Below are positions 58,252 to 64,000 of a stretch of 64,000 bases of DNA, piece after piece. Made by a program: the position numbers and the translations under genes. The stretch is from Rhodoferax sp. (GTDB lineage Bacteria > Pseudomonadota > Gammaproteobacteria > Burkholderiales > Burkholderiaceae_C): NCBI RefSeq assembly GCF_010365055.1, contig NZ_JAAFHA010000005.1:27867-91866 (forward strand), in the 5' to 3' direction. Below the pieces are notes generated by a model. That model ran no database searches, was not told where the DNA came from, and saw only the letters and a list, made by a program, of their open reading frames with translations. How positions within the stretch are numbered: the stretch's first letter is position 1; each line of letters opens with the position of its first letter.

Positions 58252-58800
58252 ATGAGCGACGCGCAGGCCTTTGTCGACGCGCATCGCGACGAGGGAACCA
58301 CCGAGTTGTTTGGCATTACCGAGTTATGCCAGCAGTTCGGCATCACCTTGCGTGCGCTGCGCTTCTATGAAGACAAGGGCCTGCTGTCACCCAGGCGCAT
58401 CAACGGTGCGCGCGTGTATACGCGGCGCGACCGGGCCCGGCTGGCCCTGATTCTTCGGGCCAAAGACATTGGCTCGCCGCTGTCAGAAATCAAACGCTAC
58501 CTGGATTTGTATGGCGACCATGGCGAGGGCCGCGCGCAGCAACTCGGCTTCGTGATTGAGCGCACCGACACCGCCATTGCAGAACTGGAGCAAAAACGCG
58601 CCCAGATCGATGAAACGCTTGCCGAACTGCAGCTCATCAATGCAACGTGCCGCAAACATCTGCAGGAACGCCGACAAGTTGAGGGCCATTCAGTGTCGGC
58701 AGAGACAGGCGTCAGTCCTCCACCCTCTGCACAGACGCCTACCAAGAAGCGTCTGCCCCAGACTCCTGCGCAGGCCAAACAGCGAAAAGTCGCTATTTGA
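58252..58800 (+). CDS. MerR-family regulator, LiuR-like
   Basis: 182 residues from ATG 58252; a GTG at 58180 would add 24 low-complexity residues. N-terminal MerR helix-turn-helix with ITELCQQFGITLRALRFYEDKGLLSPRR, then a coiled coil (IERTDTAIAELEQKRAQIDETLAEL), and a Lys/Pro-rich tail. No metal-binding cysteine pattern, which suits a sensor of CoA esters as in LiuR/GnyR. It likely controls the divergent carboxylase operon through the ACGTTAACGT palindrome. Confidence 0.85.
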   Translation: MSDAQAFVDAHRDEGTTELFGITELCQQFGITLRALRFYEDKGLLSPRRINGARVYTRRDRARLALILRAKDIGSPLSEIKRYLDLYGDHGEGRAQQLGFVIERTDTAIAELEQKRAQIDETLAELQLINATCRKHLQERRQVEGHSVSAETGVSPPPSAQTPTKKRLPQTPAQAKQRKVAI

Positions 58801-58866
58801 AGCCATGTGCTCGTGGCCATATTGCGCAGTAGCGCCGTTCTCCAACTAACAGGCAAGGATTCGACT

Positions 58867-58896
58867 TTGAAACGGTCAAAAAAATGACGCTATAAT
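58867..58896 (+). promoter_or_regulatory. promoter of tRNA-Lys
   Basis: TTGAAA at 58867-58872 and a consensus TATAAT at 58891-58896 with 18 bases between, followed by a GC-rich discriminator-like stretch, 44 bases before the tRNA. Confidence 0.7.
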
Positions 58897-58940
58897 TTGC
58901 GGCTTTGCAGCGTATCGAAAGCTTCGATTCAAAGCAAGAA

Positions 58941-59016
58941 GGGATGTTAGCTCAGTTGGTAGAGCAGCGGACTTTTAATCCGTTTGTCGTGGGTTCGACC
59001 CCCGCACATCCCACCA
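58941..59016 (+). tRNA. tRNA-Lys (UUU)
   Basis: 76 bases with encoded CCA. Acceptor GGGATGT pairs with ACATCCC; the anticodon loop CTTTTAA gives UUU; the T arm contains GGGTTCGACCCCC. Stand-alone gene with its own promoter and terminator. Confidence 0.97.
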
Positions 59017-59038
59017 ATTAGCCCGTATGGGCATTGAA

Positions 59039-59073
59039 AGCCTGCTATGTATCAAATAGCAGGCTTTTTTTTT
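59039..59073 (+). terminator. intrinsic terminator after tRNA-Lys
   Basis: AGCCTGCTAT and ATAGCAGGCT form a 10-bp stem with a 7-base loop, followed by nine T residues. Confidence 0.88.
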
Positions 59074-59161
59074 GGCTTCGGCGCTGATTGGACTTTTCAG
59101 AAAAACATCAAGAGCACCCACAAAGTCCTCTTACAGACACCATTTTGCGGATAATCGCTCC

Positions 59162-59884
59162 ATGACTTCAACCCTGAACGCTGATCCGGCCGAACTGGCC
59201 AAGTTTTCTGATCTTGCCCACCGCTGGTGGGATATGGATGGCGAGTTTCGTCCATTGCATCAAATCAACCCCCTGCGCCTGGAGTGGATCAACCATCTTT
59301 GTCCGCTCACGGGCCAGCAAGTCCTTGATGTGGGCTGCGGCGGTGGCATCCTAGCAGACTCGATGGCGAGGCTGGGTGCCCAGGTGACCGGGATTGATCT
59401 GGCCAGCAAGGCGCTCAGAGTAGCGCAGTTGCACGCCCTTGAAACGCAAACCCCCAACTTGCAGTACCAGGAAGTCAGCGTTGAAGCCTTGGCCGCACAG
59501 CAACCAGGCAGCTTTGATGTTGTGACTTGCATGGAAATGCTGGAGCATGTCCCCGATCCAGCCTCGGTGGTTCGGGCCTGCGCCACTCTGGTCAAGCCCG
59601 GTGGCTGGGTATTTTTTTCCACGCTGAACCGCAGCCCCAAGTCGTTTATTCTGGCCGTTGTGGGTGCCGAGTACGTACTCAACCTTCTGCCACGCGGAAC
59701 CCACGAATACGCCAAGATGATTCGCCCCAGTGAGTTGGCAGGTCACTGTCGATCGGTGGAACTTGACCTGCGCCACACGCGCGGCATGCAGTACAACCCG
59801 CTGACCCGGCGCTACTGGATGAGCGACGACACCAGCGTGAACTATCTTTTTGCCACGCAAAAGTCGCAGGCACCCATCCTGTGA
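59162..59884 (+). CDS. ubiG: ubiquinone biosynthesis O-methyltransferase UbiG
   Basis: 240 residues from ATG 59162. SAM-dependent enzyme for both O-methylations of ubiquinone. Motif I VLDVGCGGGILADSMA near residue 59-74, then VTGIDLASKALRVA, the post-I acidic Asp, and NRSPKSFILAVVGAEY, all diagnostic of UbiG. The N-terminal AKFSDLAHRWWDMDGEFRPLH is also typical. Overlaps gph by 4 bp, a common betaproteobacterial pair. Confidence 0.96.
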   Translation: MTSTLNADPAELAKFSDLAHRWWDMDGEFRPLHQINPLRLEWINHLCPLTGQQVLDVGCGGGILADSMARLGAQVTGIDLASKALRVAQLHALETQTPNLQYQEVSVEALAAQQPGSFDVVTCMEMLEHVPDPASVVRACATLVKPGGWVFFSTLNRSPKSFILAVVGAEYVLNLLPRGTHEYAKMIRPSELAGHCRSVELDLRHTRGMQYNPLTRRYWMSDDTSVNYLFATQKSQAPIL

Positions 59885-60564
59885 CAAGCAGTCGCGGCAT
59901 GTTTGCCGACATACAGGCGGTACTTTTTGACCTGGATGGCACTTTGATTGACAGTGCCCCGGATTTGGGTGCTGCTGCCGACAAAATGCGTGTGGTTCGT
60001 GGTCTGCCTTCACTGCCGATGGCCCACTATCGTCCCATGGCTGGCGCCGGGGCAAGAGGAATGATTGAGGTCGCATTGGGGGTGACGCCTGATCAAGCAA
60101 ATTTCGACGTTTTGCGCGAAGAGTTTTTCGTAAATTACGAACAATGCATGACAGAGACAACCTATGCTTTTGACGGCGTCCACGAATTGATCAGTTGCTT
60201 GGTGAGGCGAGGTCTGCCGTGGGGTGTTGTCACCAACAAATCCAGGCGATTTACGGATCCCCTGACCGGCAGCATGCCGCTGTTTGACTCAGCCAGGGTG
60301 GTGATAAGTGGTGACACTACGCCCCACGCCAAGCCGCATCCCGAACCCCTGTTTGAGGCCGCCAGGCGACTCGCCATTGCCCCAGCGCGTTGCCTTTATG
60401 TTGGAGATGATGAACGCGATATTGTGGCGGGACGGGCGGCGGGCATGGGTACGGTGGCTGCGACCTATGGCTATCTGGGCCAAAAGGCCGATCCACGCCA
60501 GTGGGGCGCGCACGCAATCATCAATTTTCCACCTGACCTCTTGCAATTTCTGCAAAAGGCTTAA
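59881..60564 (+). CDS. gph: HAD-family phosphatase, phosphoglycolate phosphatase-like
   Basis: 227 residues with a GTG start at 59881 that overlaps the ubiG stop; ATG 59899 is an alternative. HAD motif I FDLDGTLIDSAPDLG, motif II VVTNKS, motif III Lys in HAKPHPEP and motif IV VGDDERDIVAGRAAG. Expected to dephosphorylate 2-phosphoglycolate; related HAD enzymes acting on N-acetylmuramate phosphate cannot be excluded. The ssrA -10 box lies in its last codons. Confidence 0.9.
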   Translation: MTSSRGMFADIQAVLFDLDGTLIDSAPDLGAAADKMRVVRGLPSLPMAHYRPMAGAGARGMIEVALGVTPDQANFDVLREEFFVNYEQCMTETTYAFDGVHELISCLVRRGLPWGVVTNKSRRFTDPLTGSMPLFDSARVVISGDTTPHAKPHPEPLFEAARRLAIAPARCLYVGDDERDIVAGRAAGMGTVAATYGYLGQKADPRQWGAHAIINFPPDLLQFLQKA

Positions 60565-60567
60565 AAT
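60562..60567 (+). promoter_or_regulatory. -10 box of ssrA
   Basis: TAAAAT lies 9 bases before the tmRNA 5' end and overlaps the gph stop codon. A clear -35 at 17 bp is not seen (TTGCAA is 15 bp upstream). Confidence 0.5.
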
Positions 60568-60576
60568 AGCGAGCTT

Positions 60577-60963
60577 GGGGCTGCACTGGTTTCGACGTGG
60601 GTACGGAATCGCTGTGGTGCATGTCGAGCTGAATGCGCTCGTAAAACTGATTCAAAAAAACTAACTGCAAACGACGAACGTTTCGCACTCGCTGCTTAAA
60701 CACCAGTGAGCCTTACAACAGCAGGCCGATGGGCTGGGCAAGGGGTCTTTAGCGCAAGCTAGGGATTCCAGGCTGTAAGGTCATGCACATCGGCTGGCGC
60801 TGAACCGGGTACCTTGGTTTGGAGCAAGACAATAGGGTGCTGGCGACTGTGAAAGCGTGTGGCTGCGCGTTCACAAGGGCGAGACCTAAATCAGACCACT
60901 AAACATGTAGATCTGCTCGAAGATGGCTTGCGGACGCGGGTTCAAATCCCGCCAGCTCCACCA
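60577..60963 (+). ncRNA. ssrA: transfer-messenger RNA (tmRNA)
   Basis: 387 bases. The 5' end GGGGCTGCACTGGTTTCGACG and 3' end CGGGTTCAAATCCCGCCAGCTCCACCA form the tRNA-like half. The tag frame (starting around 60667) encodes ANDERFALAA and a TAA stop, the tag known from betaproteobacteria. It rescues stalled ribosomes and tags the broken peptides for proteolysis. Confidence 0.97.
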
Positions 60964-60971
60964 TATATGGA

Positions 60972-61003
60972 AATCCCAACTCTTATCGGTTGGGATTTTT
61001 TTT
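60972..61003 (+). terminator. intrinsic terminator after ssrA
   Basis: AATCCCAAC pairs with GTTGGGATT around TCTTATCG and is followed by eight T residues. Confidence 0.88.
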
Positions 61004-61355
61004 GCCTATTCCCCCAGTGAAACGGCACTTTCTCTCGCGAGCGTCCACCACCCCGGGTACCTGGTTTTGGGGCCATTCCCGGCCATTTTCTCTCTCTGTT
61101 CTCTGTTTGCCTCGCGAGCGTTCGCGACCTACTTTCCAGCATTCATGCGGGTTTGCGCGTAATGGGTTCGAAAAGTAAGTTGGTCAGGCGCAGGCGACAG
61201 AGAGCGAAGAATAGGGTCTGGAGTGCATTAGAACGTTGAGTGACTGTTCATGGCAGGAAGCTGCTCCTCAGTTTGGTTTGTCTATAGCAGTCATTAATTG
61301 CCAAAAATGGTTCGAAATCAACATTTAAAGTAAGTTAAGTTCAAACCATCATCGA
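61004..61355. other. gene-free stretch between ssrA and merR
   Basis: About 350 bases with no credible gene on either strand. Composition becomes more AT-rich towards merR. tRNA-like 3' ends are common integration sites, but no second copy of the ssrA 3' end and no integrase were found in the window. It probably marks the edge of an acquired mer block. Confidence 0.5.
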
Positions 61356-61790
61356 TTACGCCGCGCCTGCGGGATGAAGTGCTTTCTCCGCTTGCAGCGA
61401 CTCGATCAACGGACAGGAGACGTTGCCTTTCGTTGCACGGCAGGCACACACCAAATCGGACAGCGCTGACGCCATGCGTGCCAAGTCCGCTTGCTTCTCT
61501 CGGACATCCTTGAGCTTTTGCTCGGCCAGGCTGCTGGCTTCCTCACAGTGGGTCCCATCCTCCAGCCGCAGCAACTCGGCAATCTCGTCTAGGCTGAATC
61601 CAAGCCGCTGAGCGGATTTCACGAAGCGCACCCGCGTCACATCCGCCTTGCCATAACGGCGAATGCTGCCTTGTGGCTTGTCTGGCTCTGGCAACAAGCC
61701 CTTGCGCTGATAGAACCGAATGGTTTCCACATTGACCCCAGCCTCTCTCGCAAAGACGCCAATGGTCAGGTTTTCAAAATTGTTTTCCAT
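61356..61790 (-). CDS. merR: mercury-responsive regulator MerR
   Basis: 144 residues. N-terminal winged helix with [29 protein letters not shown]. The three Hg(II)-binding cysteines fall exactly at Cys82, Cys117 and Cys126, the Tn501 numbering, in GTHCEEA, CACRAT and NVSCPLI. It bends the mer promoter to activate it with mercury and represses without. Divergent from merTPCA. Confidence 0.97.
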   Translation of the reverse strand: MENNFENLTIGVFAREAGVNVETIRFYQRKGLLPEPDKPQGSIRRYGKADVTRVRFVKSAQRLGFSLDEIAELLRLEDGTHCEEASSLAEQKLKDVREKQADLARMASALSDLVCACRATKGNVSCPLIESLQAEKALHPAGAA

Positions 61791-61795
61791 ACCGC

Positions 61796-61826
61796 TTGAC
61801 TCCGTACATGACTACGTAAGTAAGCT
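61796..61826 (+). promoter_or_regulatory. mer operator/promoter
   Basis: TTGACT (61796-61801), a 19-base spacer and TAAGCT (61821-61826), the unusually long spacer that MerR untwists. The dyad CCGTAC-ATGA-CTACGT in between is close to the classic CCGTAC-ATGA-GTACGG but has a weakened right half. Confidence 0.88.
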
Positions 61827-61861
61827 TACGCTATTCACAAAAGGATTCGAAAGAAAAGCGC

Positions 61862-62212
61862 ATGTCTGAGCTACAAAATGGGCGCGGCGCCCTTGTCACC
61901 GGCGGGCTGGCCGCCATCCTTGCTTCTACCTGCTGCCTGGGGCCGTTGGTTCTTGTCGGCCTTGGCGTGAGCGGAGCCTGGATCGGTAATCTGACCGTGT
62001 TGGAGCCGTACCGGCCGATTTTCATCGGCGCGGCACTGATCGCCCTTTTCTTCGCCTGGCGGCGCATCTTCCGCCCGGTGGAAGCGTGCAAACCGGGCGA
62101 GGTCTGCGCCATCCCCCGGGTGCGCCACACCTACAAACTCATCTTTGGGGTCGTGGTCGTGTTGGTTTTGATCGCGCTCGGATTTCCTTATGTCCTTCCC
62201 TTGTTTTACTAA
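61862..62212 (+). CDS. merT: mercuric ion transporter MerT
   Basis: 116 residues with three membrane helices. The cysteine pair Cys24-Cys25 in the first helix (LASTCCLGPL) and Cys76/Cys82 in the cytoplasmic loop (EACKPGEVCAIP) hand Hg(II) from MerP to MerA. First gene of the operon after the mer promoter. Confidence 0.97.
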   Translation: MSELQNGRGALVTGGLAAILASTCCLGPLVLVGLGVSGAWIGNLTVLEPYRPIFIGAALIALFFAWRRIFRPVEACKPGEVCAIPRVRHTYKLIFGVVVVLVLIALGFPYVLPLFY

Positions 62213-62225
62213 CCCAGAGTTCACT

Positions 62226-62501
62226 ATGAAAAAACTGTTTGCCATCCTCGCACTCGCTGCCATTTCCAATCCAATTTGGGCCGCCATGCAAACCGTCACG
62301 CTGTCGGTGCCCGGCATGACCTGTGCTGCCTGTCCAATCACTGTCAAGAAAGCGCTCTCCAAGGTTGAGGGCGTAAGCAAGACTAGTGTGACGTATGACA
62401 GTCGCGAAGCCGTTGTCACTTTCGATGATGGCAAAACAAGTGTCCAGAAGCTGACCCAAGCGACCGAAAACGCGGGCTATCCGTCAAGTGTCAAACGCTG
62501 A
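62226..62501 (+). CDS. merP: periplasmic mercury-binding protein MerP
   Basis: 91 residues from ATG 62226. Signal peptide ending NPIWA-AM, then a heavy-metal-associated domain with the Hg-binding GMTCAAC motif. Scavenges periplasmic Hg(II) for MerT. Starts 13 bp after merT. Confidence 0.97.
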   Translation: MKKLFAILALAAISNPIWAAMQTVTLSVPGMTCAACPITVKKALSKVEGVSKTSVTYDSREAVVTFDDGKTSVQKLTQATENAGYPSSVKR

Positions 62502-62530
62502 GTGAATTAATCTCAAACTGGAGATATTCC

Positions 62531-64000
<1,470 letters not shown>

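Noticed and set aside
60923-61178. Short reading frames after ssrA
   Set aside because: They overlap the tmRNA 3' end and its terminator and have no start signal or family likeness.

Overview
The window looks like a chromosomal segment of a betaproteobacterium, most likely Comamonadaceae of the Rhodoferax/Polaromonas kind. This is an inference from the GC-rich gene style, the tmRNA tag ANDERFALAA, surE followed by pcm, a narK-narK-narGHJI-PpiC operon, and tightly overlapping catabolic operons. A dispersed repeat of about 55 bp occurs at least eight times, both between and inside genes.

Layout. 1-2572: pcm (cut by the left edge), surE and a divergent quinone oxidoreductase. 2864-10329: opgGH for periplasmic glucans, then a GlrK/QseG/GlrR-like sensor, lipoprotein and NtrC-type regulator set. 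10480-21325: a dissimilatory nitrate respiration operon (two NarK carriers, NarGHJI, a PpiC-type isomerase) with a NarL-like site in front. 21350-26562: a CBS protein and korCAB, a 2-oxoacid oxidoreductase with its own NAD(P)H/FAD/ferredoxin subunit. 26727-36051: the propionyl-CoA to succinyl-CoA route (pccA, pccB, methylmalonyl-CoA mutase, MeaB, a VOC protein), with a VapBC-like toxin-antitoxin pair inside the gene run and a divergent GntR regulator. 36060-38057: DUF3443 (pepsin-like motifs), DUF2844 and a small membrane protein. 38419-43871: an amino-acid-binding protein and trifunctional PutA with GTTGCA operators at its start codon. 44003-49116: a Type III restriction-modification pair in res-mod order and a 32-codon remnant. 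49285-58800: tRNA-Arg and a six-gene carboxylase operon whose gene order and beta-subunit sequence resemble the atu (geranyl-CoA carboxylase) system more than the leucine (liu) system, but which carries a beta-keto acid cleavage enzyme; an SCP2 protein and a MerR regulator lie divergently. 58867-61003: tRNA-Lys, ubiG, gph and ssrA. 61356-64000: a mercury-resistance operon, merR-merTPCA, whose merA is cut short near the right edge, probably by an inserted element.

How it fits together. The organism can respire nitrate and oxidise branched or odd-chain acyl-CoAs through biotin carboxylases. Propionyl-CoA is converted to succinyl-CoA, and KorCAB could link the 2-oxoglutarate/succinyl-CoA pair to ferredoxin and NAD(P)H. 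The parts that look acquired or variable are the Type III locus beside tRNA-Arg, the toxin-antitoxin pair, and the mer block next to ssrA. Function statements rest on motif recognition and remembered family features; no database search was possible.
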